Below are positions 25,891 through 38,477 of a DNA stretch of 64,000 nt, piece by piece. This stretch comes from Microbotryum silenes-acaulis (lineage: Eukaryota; Basidiomycota; Microbotryomycetes; Microbotryales; Microbotryaceae): assembly GCA_003665825.1 (NCBI GenBank), contig QPFY01000006.1, forward strand, positions 1 to 64,000, in the 5' to 3' direction. Under the pieces are notes generated by a model. The model had not been told where the DNA came from. It did no database searches and worked only from the letters and a program-made list of their open reading frames with translations. The position numbers were made by a program, and so were the translations under genes. Every line of letters starts with the position of its first letter. Positions within the stretch are counted from its first letter, which is position 1.

Positions 25891-28373
25891 TGCAAGGTAT
25901 CGTCGAAGATGCTTGAGTGTTTATGCTTTGAAAAGCTCACGAGGTTTGCGTAAAGGATCTGCACGATGGGAAAAGCGGGACAGGAGAAAGACAGCGGAGA
26001 TTGGCGGTGACCGGTCGGCGGAGAGGGGAGGAGAGAGCACCGAGTCAGTCAAGAAGTTTCTTAAGTTGTCAAGTGGTCAACAGCAAGTTGTTGATCGGAA
26101 CGCCAGTGTACTCCGCATCTGATCCTGATGCGCCGTCGGTGTCTGAAGGTCCAAGTCGCCGAGGAGCCGTCGCTGCGGCCACGGCAACTCGTCCTCGCTA
26201 GCTCAGGGGCTCAGGCGGGGCGCGTTTTGCCGGTCGGCAAGCGAGGGGCGGGCACGACCGAGCGCAAGAATCGGCGTCGTGTGAGGCCTGTGCACGCGGA
26301 AACCACGCGTAGGGTAGATCGACGGCTGTAGAGCAAAGCAAAAGCGACAGTCACAAAGTTTGCACTTTGTCTCGTCTCAATCTGCCTTGGTTCAGCTGGG
26401 CCCGGCTCGTTTCGACACAAGGTTCCGATCGCTCCTCCTGCCGCACGGACCGTGCAGGCGGCAAACCTTCTGGTGCCGCTGATGGGCCTGGTCGTCTCAA
26501 GCTCGATTGTCGACTAGTCGTCGAACCTCACCTCCCATCGACTTCGCTTGTGCACCAGAATGGAATGATGACAGTGAAAAGTGTATGATGTATTTGGGAA
26601 AAAAGGACATGCTGGGAAAAAGTGCGATACGTTGCACGAGCTGCGCTCCTGAACAACCCGATCTGAGTGAGGCCTTACCAATCGATGCAAAATCTGTGGA
26701 GGGGAAACCCATGGAACGATTGAAGCGAATGGGTGAAGTGAAGGCCAAACAGAGCGTTTCACCAGCGCGCGCGGCGGGCGGAATGGAGGCGAGGGAGCGA
26801 GCGGATCAGTCTGGCCGTTGGCTTGGCAAAGGGGATGACAGAGCAGCTAAGCTCAACAGAGAGCAAGATGAACGTACGTCGTAATAGGGAGAATGAAAGG
26901 AATGCTGCGAGAACACGAGCTTACAGCAACGAGTCCGAGCCGGCCAGGTGACGCACAGCGCAAAAGGTTCACCGCGGACGATGACTATGCAAGCGAGTAC
27001 GATCACACCACAGCACACCACAGCCACTTGCGGGCTCTCAGACACAGTCTAAACAAACGCTTTCACTCCCGGTCAAGTCGTCGATGATGATGAGGTGTGG
27101 TTCGACGAGACGAACGCAAGTTGGGACAAGCGGGGATAACGATGGCGTCGAGGTCGTACAAAGGTAGATCAATCTTGAAGAGAATGCACCCTGCCTGCAC
27201 AGAATGAATCACAGAACACACGGAGCACCCTGTATGGTGGGGAGGACCGGATGGGGCGCCGGTAGCGAGATGCGGGCGTGGTCGGATGTGGATGAAAGGC
27301 AAGGGCTTATAAGACCCGAGGCCGCACAAAGCCGCGCGCGCATCACCTGGTATCGGCTTCGGCCAGAGTTGGGCCACGGACCAGGAATAGCTCCGAGGTT
27401 GTAATACCAATTCGCGCTGTTTAAGCACGGCTTTGGCGACCCGAATCAACGGCCCTCACCCCAACAATCGATCTGCCTCCTGTGTGATGTGCCTCTCGGA
27501 AGCACCCGAGTGCCTGGCCCACCTCACGCGGTCGGCTGCCCATTTGCCCGGCGTCTCTGGTCTGCTCTGTCCCCGACCCCCCACCCAGTCTTTGTGGGCT
27601 TTGTATGTCCGGTCGTGTCTCGCTCGGAACGTCGACTTGTCGAACTACGAGTCCTCTTCTTTCACTCGATCTGGAAGCTCTGTCGCCGTCGCCGATTCTC
27701 GTCGGATCTTTTGGAACCGATCGCCGAAACGGACTTCGAGGGGCTTCGAGCCTCTATTCAGGAGTCCAAGGGTCGCCTAGTGTCTCTGTAAGCCACCAAA
27801 GGGGGTTTTAGTGGGTATGGTTGATCCTGGTTCAGGGTCAATGAGTCCTACACTACTGGCTTCTGCCAGTGTGCGTAACAGCATTCCCTCCGACTTTTCC
27901 GAAGATTTCTAGGTATTAATATAATTATGCTGTTAATGAAGTCTATCTATCAAATAAAAAGGCGCCAGCCGGCGCGCATCCACGCGCATCTCGCTCGCAG
28001 ATGAATATCAAGAATACCCCGGGCTTGCCTTTATGGTTGCACCGCTACCCCTTGATGCCTTCCCGCTTGCTGCACAGCTGCCGGTTGCTTGCCTCCACTC
28101 TGGCCCATCGCCCGGACGACTATGGCGCCCTAGGCACGTCTCCCTCTACCATCGACACTCATCTCCATCCTTGCAGATCGAGTCGAGCATCAATTACGAG
28201 GCCATCCTACTAGCAACTCACTCCATCGCCGCGACCAGTCTCGAGTGTCTGCTCGCCCCGCTCACGTTACCGAATCGGGTCACCACGACCGGCGGCGTGA
28301 GGTGGGGTCGACCACCGCACGCATTCCTCAGCCTTGCCCCGAGGCAGGCACGCCGCCAGTCCCGCTCGAAAAG
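25891..28373. other. 2.5-kb divergent intergenic region
   Basis: It separates the starts of the PNUTS-like gene (-) and the LIM-binding gene (+). No convincing gene is seen; short open frames near 26507-26884 and 27063-27449 have no recognisable content. A repeat at 27921-27960 recurs inverted at about 46132-46170. Confidence 0.5.
27921..27960 (+). repeat. 40-bp dispersed AT-rich repeat, copy 1
   Basis: ATAATTATGCTGTTAATGAA begins a stretch that recurs on the other strand at about 46132-46170, differing by a 4-bp CTAT insertion. It is surrounded by otherwise unrelated sequence, so it may be the end of a degraded mobile element. Confidence 0.6.
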
Positions 28374-28681
28374 ATGCAAGTGCGACCAGGTCCGGGAATG
28401 AACGGCATCATGGGCGCCGGAGGGGGTCTGCACCCTTCCTCACCGCAGCCACAGCCGGGAATGCTCGCGAGACCGCCTTCGACTCGGCCACCCCCAGGTC
28501 CTCCCTCGTCGAGCAACGGCGCCTTTTCGATCCCACCCTCCCACCCACAACACCCTCAACATCCTCAACACCACCAATGGGTCCTGCACCAGCACCAGCA
28601 AATGCAACACCAACATGACCAGCAGCAGATGCAATTGCAGCAGCAACAACAGCAGCTCCACCGGCAGCAACAGATGCAGAT

Positions 28682-28712
<31 letters not shown>

Positions 28713-31200
28713 CAGCAACAACAGAACGGACCCGGTCCGCCTTCGATGGAGCTCCTGAGACAGCAACAACAGTCCCAGCTCGGGTACGGCATGCCACCTT
28801 CATTGCCTTCATCTTCGCACCCTCAGCTCGTCGGGTTGACTTCGGCGCAACCCACAACGATGGCGATGCAGCGGCAACAGCAGCAACAACAACAGTCGCA
28901 TCAAGTCCCGCCGGGAATGCTCCTCATGAACAACGGCGAGATGAGACCGATCGAAATGCGCATCAACGCGAGCGGGTTGTCCGACTCGATGTCGAACGGC
29001 AACAGCATACACTCGCCCCGCGGTGGCCGCCCAGGCTCGGCGATACCAACAGCAGGGCTGAGGCAGATGGGGGGTGTTCCGTCCTCGCCTTCACCGTTCG
29101 GGACACCGCCCGTTCAAGCTCCAACACCAATCCACTTTCGACAACCTTCGAGCTTGCAGCAACAGCAAGCACCAGGACTCGCCAACTCGCATGTGGGACC
29201 GCACCCGACCCCGCCTTCTCGACCTATGTCGATCGCTCCTCCTGGCCCGCCCGGGCCATCGCTTGCCATGGTCGGGCCGGGATCAGTTCGCGGTGCGGGT
29301 GTAGGGCCTCAGTTGCTGTACCGACCAGGCGGTCCGGGCGGTCCACCGCAGCTTCAAATGCCGATGCGGAGAGATCTCATGCTGGCCGCTCAGCTGGCCG
29401 CCATGGCGTAAGTGCTCGAATCGCAAGCGTTCGACTTTCTACCGATGCTCATATCGTTTCCAATCCTGCAGAGCCGGCCCCATTACAGCGACACCAACAT
29501 CAGTCGGGCCTGGTCTGTCGAGGTTAACCGCTTTTAACGAGAGTCTCGCTTTAGCACTGGAAGATGCAAGTCACATATATGCACGGTCTAGGACATGGGC
29601 TAGCTCGATCGATAATCTGACAATCCTCCCAACTCGTATTGCTTTTGCACAGACCGACATTCTCGATTCTTTACGGACACTGGTCGCGGACTACTTCACC
29701 GACTCGGGTCTGATCAAATTCGGGCTGTTCGATCGTACAACGCAGCTGCACAAGATCTTTGGTAAGTGCATAATTTACATTCATCGCACGAGTACCTAAC
29801 CCCTTGTTCCTTCATCGATAGATATTCCATGTTCCGCCTTCCCCCGCTTCCAACACCTTAATACCCTGTGCGGCGTCCTCCTCACATCAGTCCAGCCATC
29901 GTTCGTGCGAGAATTCTTCCTCTCCGCACCCCACCCCGTCACAGGACAACCGATCCATGTCGGCTATCTGCTCCGCGCCGACGAAGCCGTCTGGTCATCC
30001 CGGTTCTCAAATGGGACCAAAGTCGAATTGAATGGGACGCTCACCGCACACTTCGTTGTAGTGCCCCCCACCGCAACGGGTCCTGGGGGAAGCGCGACTG
30101 GTAGCTCGATCAGTGGTAGTGCGGGGGGTGGTGCCGGTGCCGGATCGTTGAGGATCGAATCGATGGAATTCGAGTCGCGCGGTCATGAAGAATGGGTCGT
30201 CAAGGATGCGGTCGTCGACGAGTTGATCGAGACTTTTTACGATGTCGATGGGGAAGGTGGTGGAATCTCGCAATATCTCAAGGAGGAGGAGGCACGGACG
30301 ACGGCGCAGTCGAGAAGGTCGAGTGGGTCGATGACGACTCGACGGAAATCGACCAATAAGGATGAGGCAGTGAATGGCAAAAACGCGTCGATGGGTGGAC
30401 CTCCGTCGACAAAAGGTCATGTCCTAAAACCTTCGACGATCGATTGGAACGAGGAAAAGCGTCCGCCAGGTCTGCAGACCAAGTCTAGGAAGACGAGCCA
30501 TTCACCGAGTGCAGGGGTGGGTTCGTTCGGTATCACCGAGATGGGGATGCGGTGCCTCGAAATCGCCGAGAGCGTCGCGAGTTTACAGGACGTAGTCACG
30601 CATTCGTTGAGGAATGGGGTCGGGCCTTTGCAGAGTTTAGCGATGTTGGCGAACGAACACCGGAGGAGAACGTCGATGAATGTCCCGCCTGGTGGTGGAG
30701 GACTGAATGGAACGGGTCCTGGGGGAGTGTTGGGGTTCCCCACGCAGGCGGGTTCGCTCCCGCCCCCTGGGTCGATCGCGCAGACGTTCCAGAACCCTCT
30801 GCACAACTCGTTCTACATGAACGCGCCTATCAACCCTTCCGCGGCCTCGACCAACTCCCCCGTTTCCGCCACACCGACATCGATGGCCCCGACACCCGCA
30901 GCCACCGCATCAACAGCTCCCCCGTCCACCACCTTAGGAACAGCCGCCTCGGCAACCAACTCCAATGTCGTCGGCGCCAACGGCACCTCCCCAGCAGCGA
31001 GTAATCTCGCAAACGGTGTCGGCGGCGTCAACAAGCGAAAAGCCTCCGGTGTCAGTGCGACCAACTCTAAAGCCTTAGCCGCCGTCGCCGAGACGTCCTC
31101 GAATGACAATTCGTCTGACGAGTCACCGGCACCAAGTACGGCCGCGAAACCGACGGGTGGTGGGAAGACGCGGGGTTCGAGAGCGGCGAGAAATAAGTAA
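28374..31200 (+). CDS. LIM-domain-binding (LDB1/SEUSS-like) transcription co-regulator
   Basis: This is a nuclear co-regulator of the LIM-binding superfamily (animal LDB1/Chip, plant SEUSS, yeast Adn1-type), which bridges DNA-binding proteins. The start at 28374 gives MQVRPGPGMNGIMGAGGG. A long Pro/Gln/His-rich N-terminal part has a CAG/CAA-encoded Gln run near 28683-28724. After introns (donor at 29408, acceptor before 29472, and two more near 29580-29680 and 29760-29822) comes the dimerisation-type domain: DILDSLRTLVADYFTDSGLI, KFGLFDRTTQLHKIF, HLNTLCGVLL, FVREFFLSAPHPVTG and SLRIESMEFESRGHEEWV. The C-terminal third is Ala/Ser/Thr-rich and basic at the end (KTRGSRAARNK). No DNA-binding domain is seen, which fits the family. 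Confidence 0.85.
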
Positions 31201-31633
31201 TTCTAAACGGGAAGGGAAAGAGGAGTTTGTTGCACACATTTCCAGGTTCTGTTGGATCTTCTCCACATCTGTGTTTGTTCTCTCTTGTTTGAAGCAACCA
31301 TAATTCGTACTACCTCTTCTTGCTACCGATCACACTCTCGCTACTACTTCTTTATTGGCCCCCACTGCCCGCCTTCGATTCGCCTTTATTCTTGACAAAA
31401 GAAAGCATCCTCAATGTGTTGATAGTTTTAGCTGGTTGTAATGGTCACCTCGAGCTCTCACGATAACGCTTGCTCAGAGACCGAAAAGGTAGGCTAGGAT
31501 GCATTTTTCATTTTCTTGAACAAAAAGAGCGATATCTACAAAAGGAGAGCGGAGGCTGTTGACGCGAGAGAGGTGAAAAAAGACTCAAAACACAGAGAGA
31601 CTCGGATCCCAGATCACGTTTCACTATATCCGA
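31201..31633. other. Convergent 3' spacer
   Basis: The ends of the LIM-binding gene (+) and catalase (-) face each other here. Only untranslated sequence is visible. Confidence 0.5.
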
Positions 31634-33540
31634 TCACTTGAAGTTGACCGAGCCGCGGAAGCGGCGGGCCTCCGAAGCAGGGGCGACCTTGAGGGGTGCG
31701 ACGGCGGGAACGTTCAACGCCTTGGCGACGCGCGCACCGAGGTCCTCGTCGACCCTCGCGAAGCAAGCGAGAACGCCGTTGCGGATCGACTCGGACTTGA
31801 TGCCGCCCATGTGGCCCGAGACGTTGTTGACGAAGCGCTCTTTGGCGCCGTCGTCGAAGACGCGCTGCCACAGCGCGCGCGGCTGCACAAAGTCGAGCTC
31901 GGTGACGACGCTCAGGTCTTGCACGGCACCGCCGAGGAACTGCTCGTGCTCGGCCGTGTTGTAAAGCTGAGGCTTGTACGACAAAGGCTGAATCGACGAT
32001 TGGTAGTTGGGTCGAGCGCCTTGGTTGTAGAAGGCCATGGCCCCGTCACGCTGGAAGTTGGCGGGCAAGTGCAAGGGTGCGTTGACGGGCAACTGGGCGT
32101 AGTTGACACCGAGGCGGTGGCGGTGGGTGTCGGGGTACGAAAAGAGACGCGACTGCAAGACGGGGTCAGGCGAAGGCTCGATACCGGGGACCAAGTGCGA
32201 CGGCGCGAAAGCAATCTGCTCGATCTCGGCGAAATAGTTTTGCGGATTCTCGTTGAGCGTGAGCTTGCCGATCTCGCGAAGAGGGTAATCCTTGTGGGGC
32301 CAGATCTTCGTCAAGTCGAGGATGTTATGCTCGAACTCTTGGGCCTGGTTGGCCGTCATGGTCTGGACGTGGAGGGTCCACGAAGGGAAGTCTCCCTTTT
32401 CGATCGCCTCGAACAGGTCCTGCGTGGCGTAGTCGGGGTTCTCACCGGCGAGCTTGACGGATTGCTCCTGGGTCAAGAATTTGCGCGGCTGGTCGCATCG
32501 CCAGTGGAACTGGGCGTAGACGAAGTCGCCGTGCTTGTTAATGAGCTTGTGAGTGTGGCCGGAGTAGCCGTGCATGTGTCGGAACCCATCGGGAACACCT
32601 CGGTCACCGAAGAGGATCATGACCTGATGGAAACTCTCGGGGTTCTGCGCAAGGTAGTCCCAGAACATGTCCGCGTCCTTCAGGTGGGTCTGCGGGTCGC
32701 GCTTTTGGGTGTGGATGAAGTGAGGGAACTTGGCCGGGTCACGCAAAAAGAAGACGGGAGTGTTGTTGTAGACGTGGTCCCAGTTGCCCTCCTCTGTGCG
32801 GAGCTTGATGGAGAAACCACGGGGGTCACGAGCGGTGTCGGCCGATCCGGACTCACCACCGACGGTGGAGAAGCGTGCGGTGGCGCGAACCTTGGTGCCA
32901 ACCTTCTCGAAGAGTTGAGCGCAAGTCAAGTCCGAGATGTCGTGGGTGACCTGTACGTTAAGCAATCAACCCCAAGAGGTCAGATCGGATGTCCGACCGC
33001 AGAGATCGGTGAAGAAAGACTATTGCGGACATAGTAGTCAGACGTACGATAAATTCACCATGAGCTCCACTACCCTTGGCGTGGACGACACGCTCAGGGA
33101 TACGCTCTCGGTCGAAGTGAGCGAGGCTGCGGTGCGGGCAAAAAGGGGGGGGACAGAGCATGAGCGTCCGATCGGCGATAGGGAGTGCTGCGATCGGCGG
33201 ATCCGAGCCAACTCGCTTCGGGCTCGCTGATGGTGTGTGCGCGCGCGCAAGAGTGATGTCAAAGAAAGGTACTCACAGATCGATGTGGTGGAAGTCCTGC
33301 AGCAAGAGAGGGCCGTTGGTACCGGCACGTTCGGCGGCGTAGGGCTCGTTGACGGGGGCACCTTGCGAAGTGGTGTAGGTGGCACCATCGGGCTGGGAGA
33401 GCAGACCGGCAAGCGTTGACCGCGAGCGATGACGACAGTGGCGGCGAGCGGGCATCAAGTCAGCACGGAGCGCCACAAGCGGTGGGGAGAAGGCAACGAT
33501 CACGGCAACTCACCTGGTCGCGGACTTGAGAAGAAGGCAT
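31634..33540 (-). CDS. CAT: Monofunctional haem catalase
   Basis: This catalase dismutates hydrogen peroxide. The start at 33540 gives MPSSQVRDQ, then an intron, then [12 protein letters not shown]. The next exon carries the catalytic His in [18 protein letters not shown]. The large last exon holds [20 protein letters not shown], the distal Asn region in [28 protein letters not shown] and the haem-ligand box [18 protein letters not shown] with the proximal Tyr. Length (about 500 residues) fits a small-subunit catalase, which usually binds NADPH. It ends in VNFK, with no clear C-terminal SKL-type peroxisomal signal and no signal peptide, so a cytosolic location is likely. Three introns lie in the 5' 600 bp. 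The + strand carries a long open frame opposite this exon, which is a shadow of the codon bias. Confidence 0.96.
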
Positions 33541-34609
33541 ATTGGTGAAGAGTGTAAGTTGTAGTTTGCGTACTGGGAGACTTAACTACGAATGAGGAGA
33601 GAAGGAAAGGCGAGAGATGGGTAGGCAACACGATGCCGAGGTCGGAAAGGAATGGTAAGTGGAGGGAAGTGAGCATTAGTAATAGTCAAAGTCGAGGTCG
33701 AGGCGCGCCAACCAGCGTCCGCCCATTTAGCGTGTCGATCGCGAGAGGGGGTGACGTCGACGACTCGACGAATTGACGACAACGTGCAGTGTGTGGCAGT
33801 GTGCTGGCCCATCAACCACTCGATGAACACACACGAGACAATACCGGTGTACATATTCATGAACATGGACCAGTCGCTACAGCCTCCACGCCACCTCGGC
33901 ACGACTGCCTCACAGCGGTTCACCAGTGCGACCTCCGTTCGGTTTCCCCACATTCCATCATGCCATAGGAAGCCCGGATCGCCATCGGCAAAGACTCCGA
34001 TGCATCGCATGGCGCAACAAGTAGCACCTCAAAGCAGAGCCACGCACACTGAACGTCGTCAAGATACAACACCATGTGATTGAAATCAACTTACTTTGAT
34101 AGATCACGACTCGGTGGATGAGGTGTTGGTGAGGTGGGGATCAAAGCCGAAAAATCGAGGCCATCGGAGCGGACACGGGAGCATGGGGTGAGGCCGGTTG
34201 CCAAAGGCGACCCCGCGCGCCGAGCGAGTCGAAAGGCGAGTTGTGATTCTCTCCCTCTTGCTAGAACCAACTACTTTCGCTCGCAGCATCGCCTGTTGCT
34301 CGCTCGGAACTTCGAAACCCTTGATTCCCACGTGTTTCCAACTACCCTCCTCCCTCCACAGGGTTCTTTCCAACTCGAACAGGTGTTTCACAGACAGTGA
34401 CTCTCTCCAGACCCATCGTGTCAGACATCAATATCGGTGGCGGCGGGAACAGCGGTCCTCCCCAGTGGTGCTGGTGCGCCTGATGCGGGTGCAAAAGCGT
34501 TTTCTGGCAATGCGTCCGGTGCATCGCGTCGAATCAGAATCTATAGTGGCCTCGTTCGGTCGCGAACTCGGACGAGACGGTGATCGTCGAGTCCTTAGGA
34601 TCGAGACCA

Positions 34610-34749
34610 GAATCGCATGGGATCGGGACGTGGAGACGGTGTACGAATCGAAGGATTTCTTGCGGGAGTCTGATACCCCGACCTGGGAACCCCTGGAGTC
34701 TTTCGATTCGGACACTGTCCGTCACCATCTCCCGATCCCATGCGATTTT
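34610..34749. repeat. Imperfect palindrome, arms about 46-50 bp
   Basis: The left arm 34610-34655 (AATCGCATGGGATCGGGACG onward) pairs with the right arm 34698-34749 read in reverse, sharing ATCGCATGGGATCGGGA and CGAATCGAA. The loop is about 42 bp. The arms differ by small gaps. Confidence 0.7.
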
Positions 34750-35216
34750 GTTTTCGGCGTTCAACGTCCGAGTTGTTTGACATCGCGTCCAACGCGGCCA
34801 AACCGCATGAGTCCGTTCACGCTTGGGGCGGGGCGAGCATCAAAATGAAGCTGGGTCAGACCGTCTCCTTCGGCACGACCAAGGACCGCTCGGCTAATTT
34901 CCACTCGATCACTTGCTCACATTCGACGAATGGCACCCGGCCTTATTCCTGTACGCCACGCTGATGGCTAACATCTTCAAGAAAAGCCCAACGCGGCGGC
35001 GGGTAAAGCGTTTCTACAACACTTTTCCCTAGAACCGTTTTTCCCCGAGTCGCCATGCGCGCTAGGTCGAAGAGCTGACCCTTGTGGCTTGAATACCACA
35101 TCGCCGTAAGAGTGAACTTCTGGACTCATCTGACGGGGTCATTTATCGATATGGCGTTCAACAGCATCACCAACGTCCAACTTGAACGTCGACGTTTCAG
35201 ACTTCAACTCGGAGGA

Positions 35217-35565
35217 CATGATCACGGCCGAAACACCGACCGATGCCGTGGTCCGACCGGAGACCATTCGAATATACGGCGAGTGCTTTCTCACTATCAA
35301 CGAAGCTTTGGAGCTCTTCCAAAACCAAGACCGAGGCGATGTTGGCCTTGATGGAAGAGAAGAAGAAGGGTATCTTCTCCACTGAATCTCCACTACCCAT
35401 GCCGACGTCGATCTTTTTTCTCTTCTCTTCCATCAAGGCCACCATCGCCTCGACCCCGGCCATGGAAAAATTCGACAGCTTGGTTGATCGTGAAAAGCAC
35501 TCGCCATGTCCAAATGGTCTCCGGTTGGATGACAGCATCGGTGTTCGGCCGTGCTCATTGCCTCC
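35217..35565. repeat. Large imperfect inverted repeat, arms about 150 bp
   Basis: The left arm at about 35217-35367 and the right arm at about 35412-35565 are inverted copies with roughly 75-80 percent identity by eye. They share ACCGGAGACCATT, GGCGAGTGCTTT and TGGCCTTGATGGAAGAGAAG. The centre is about 45 bp. A direct 25-bp word starting ATGGCGT lies outside each arm, at 35152 and 35584. Confidence 0.8.
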
Positions 35566-35985
35566 GTGTTGAGGTCCCACATGAATGGCGTCTAACAGCA
35601 TCACCGTCGTCGATTCATAGCTCGGAAACGACAGACGGTTGATCCTCTCGGTCGAATTTTGCCGTTCGGTCAAAGCTTGGGGTGGAGCGCAGCTCGAAGA
35701 ACCTCATCTACCTTCGGAGCGGTCTCTATACCGGTATAGAAGGGACGAGTAGTACAAGCACGGATGAAGACGTGAATATTTACAGTAGAATGCGAGCTAT
35801 GTACACATGCACGAGTGTGCTTTACTGGGGACAACATGCATATGCGGAAGAAACGGAAAAAAAAAACGTCACGAACCTCGAACCGGCTCAGCTACGACTC
35901 CTCACCCAACCTTGACGGCCGCCCAGGCCGATGTTCATAGTCGAACGAACTTGATTCGGTCCGATTCAAGCTTCTGCCGCCCTCC

Positions 35986-38075
35986 CTAACTGATCTTCCT
36001 GGGCCCGTCGCTGGCTCTCTTCTCGCTTGCGCCGCCCTTCCTCCGAGACTGGGGTCGAACAGACGGGACACTGCGAGGGAATTCGGACTGTCAGCTAATC
36101 ACTCTTGAACCCGAGTTCTGTCCAACTTTACTCGGATGACTCACCCTTCCAGAAGTTGCCAGCCAAGTCTCGGTGCAATAAACATGGAAGCAATGACCGC
36201 AAGGCAACAGATGCAACAACTCGGGCTCCCAATCCGCGATCGACTCCCCTCTCGCAGGCGGTAGCTCGTACTCGCCCAAACAGATTGAACAAGCCGATTG
36301 AGATGGTTCGACAAGGATTCCAGGTACAGGAAGGTCGACAAAGTCGGAAGAGGTCGCGTCGGATGTTGAAGGTCCTTGGGGAAGGGTCCTCTTGCGAGCC
36401 GAACGCCACAGTAAATGCAAGCGACGGGGCCGGCCGTGCTTCGAAGGAGCCGGCGAGGGCGGCACAGAAGAGTCGACCTTGGTGTTTGGTGGAAGGTTGG
36501 TTTGAATGGTTGGAGGAAGCGGCGTGGGTCCCGATGTTGTCGCTTCGCCTTCGCAAGCTGCTGCTGCTTCCGACGGCGCAGCAGTGGTAGCTTCGGATTT
36601 CGTCCCACTGGATTGGTGGAGAGGAGAGGGTTAGCACCGAGTGTTGAGCGAGGGATAGCCCCAACGGAGCTAACATGAAGATGCGCTTGGGCAATCTTGC
36701 GATCTCTTTCTTGGATATGGGCCCAATCTCGTTCTGGGCAGGTGCCATATAGCTTCCGAGGTTGTACTGCGGATGACGGGGGTTTGGGGGGAGGGGGCAC
36801 GGTCAGCCCAGCATCCAAGCAAGCATCTCGGATGTGTGCTCACCAGTGCAAGGGGGAGGTACAGCATCACGACGAGGATGACCGCAAACGCCTCAAACAT
36901 ACTCAGGTAGCTGATGATTAACGCCGCAACACTCGCCTTCCACAGCATCGGCGCCGTGGGTCGACACTGGGAGGCGCCAAAAACCCAGACGTTGCCGATC
37001 ACGAACAGGACGAGCGAGTAGAGCCAGACGAGATCCTTGACCCGCTTGACGCGACGATCGAGCGCGGGTGATCCTACCAGTCGGGTGGCTTCGCGTTGGG
37101 CGATGACTTGCTCCGAGTCGCTGGACATGCGGACTGGTGGGGTGACGGCTCTGTAGAATGCGACTATGGTGGAGGACCCTTCAGGGCACTTGCTCAGCGT
37201 GGCGGAATTGATCGTTAGGAGTCAGCACTTACATGGGAATTGAACTGCAAGTTTGATGATGATGAGAATGAGGTAGAGTCGTAGAGGCTTGACGCATGTG
37301 CTGTGCGTTGTCTTGGCCAGTACGACGCTCCACGCGATGATCTGAACGACGTTGGCCGAGAATCGTCGTCAGCTTTTCGGGCCCCACATGCCAGCCTCGG
37401 CTGTCTCTGACAGCCGAATGGACTCACCTGCGCGACTCCTATGACCGTCGTGACAATAAGTCGATCTCGACCTGCTTTTCCTGCAACGGCTTGAAGTCAG
37501 CTTTTGACATTCGACACCTGATGGCCATGCCGAGTCGACTGACCCTGGGCTAAACTGGCAATGACTCTCCCCGCAAGCGACAAGCGGATTTGCAATGCAT
37601 CCGTGACCATACCCGAGCCAGCTTGTCCTGGTATCTCGACGTTGACGTTAATATCTTCAGTCCTTGCATCGGGTGGATAGGTCGTTGCGTCACGGTGTGG
37701 TTCAGCTTCGGCTTCGGCTTCGGCTTGACGGCGACGCTTGATCCGGTCTAGGATCGCTACGAGATCTACTTGATCATCCGGAGATACAGGGTTGGGTGGT
37801 GGCTCATCATGTGGCATTGTTGAACCTGCTTCGATGAGGAATGGGGAGTCGATGTGGTCGATAGTGAGCGGTACAACCTCGGCTGGGGGGGCTGACGACG
37901 ACGAGGTGGGCGCTGACGACGACGCCGAGTGCTCAGCGGGTGATGTCGGTGACGCCGGTGATGAGCAAAGGTCAAGGGCAGACTCGTGTGCGGACTCGGA
38001 CGCTTTCAAGGCTACGCAGGGCGTTGACGATGCTTGGGTCAAGTCTGCGTCTGTGTCTGCGTCTGCTGGTGACAT
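35986..38075 (-). CDS. Multi-pass membrane RING-H2 E3 ubiquitin ligase
   Basis: This is a probable membrane-bound ubiquitin ligase. The start at 38075 opens a Ser/Ala/Pro-rich acidic N-terminus of about 190 residues. Membrane segments follow: LIVTTVIGVAQ/IIAWSVVLAKT, LYLILIIIKLAVQF, LVWLYSLVLFVIGNVWVF and SYLSMFEAFAVILVVMLYLP. Next are YMAPAQNEIGPISKKEIARL and a RING-H2 domain near the C-terminus: CSICLGEYEL, then HLLPCGHCFHVYCTETWL, an intron, and the last CPVC pair (CPVCSTPV) with a basic tail ending QRRAQEDQ (stop 35986-35988). Two CxxC pairs with C-x-H-x2-H/C spacing are visible, so zinc binding is intact. The target is unknown. It is divergent from ATG7 with about 400 bp between the starts. 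Confidence 0.82.
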
Positions 38076-38477
38076 GCTTGCCGACACGAGTCACGCTGCC
38101 ACACTGCCACACTGTCACACGACCCACAACAGCTCCGTTGCTCGCTCCAGGTGGTGGGGCGGTGTTCAACCCGTACTCGATCAAGCCGCGCGCCAAGAGC
38201 CACCTCCGAGTCAGCGAGGTCGCGAGATCGGGACGTCGGATAAAAGGCTCAGCGAAATGTGACATTTTGTTTTTCTTAGGGTGGATTTGCGTGATTCCTT
38301 AATCAGTATTAGCGTGCTCGAAAGTAATCCGCAGATCGGAACAGGTCATCGAGAACATGCCGGAAAGGAGGCTCGTGCTGCCAGTGGACTCCCAGGAACG
38401 GGTCTCCTCTTCCCGGTCGTCGCCGTCATCAGCAGACTGGTCATCCCGGCCTCTCAATCCCGCAGTACCATCCAACC
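38076..38477. promoter_or_regulatory. Divergent promoter region, RING ligase / ATG7
   Basis: A 0.4-kb region lies between two starts facing away from each other. No specific site is certain. Confidence 0.4.

Larger units (their letters stand above)
33541..35985. other. 2.4-kb gene-free region with palindromes
   Basis: No gene is seen between the catalase start and the 3' end of the RING gene. Two imperfect inverted repeats dominate (34610-34749 and 35217-35565). The open frames here occur on both strands as mirror images because of the palindrome. Confidence 0.6.

Noticed and set aside
31811..33034. 407-codon open frame on the + strand
   Set aside because: It lies opposite the catalase exon, which is certain; the frame is a by-product of codon bias and has no family features.
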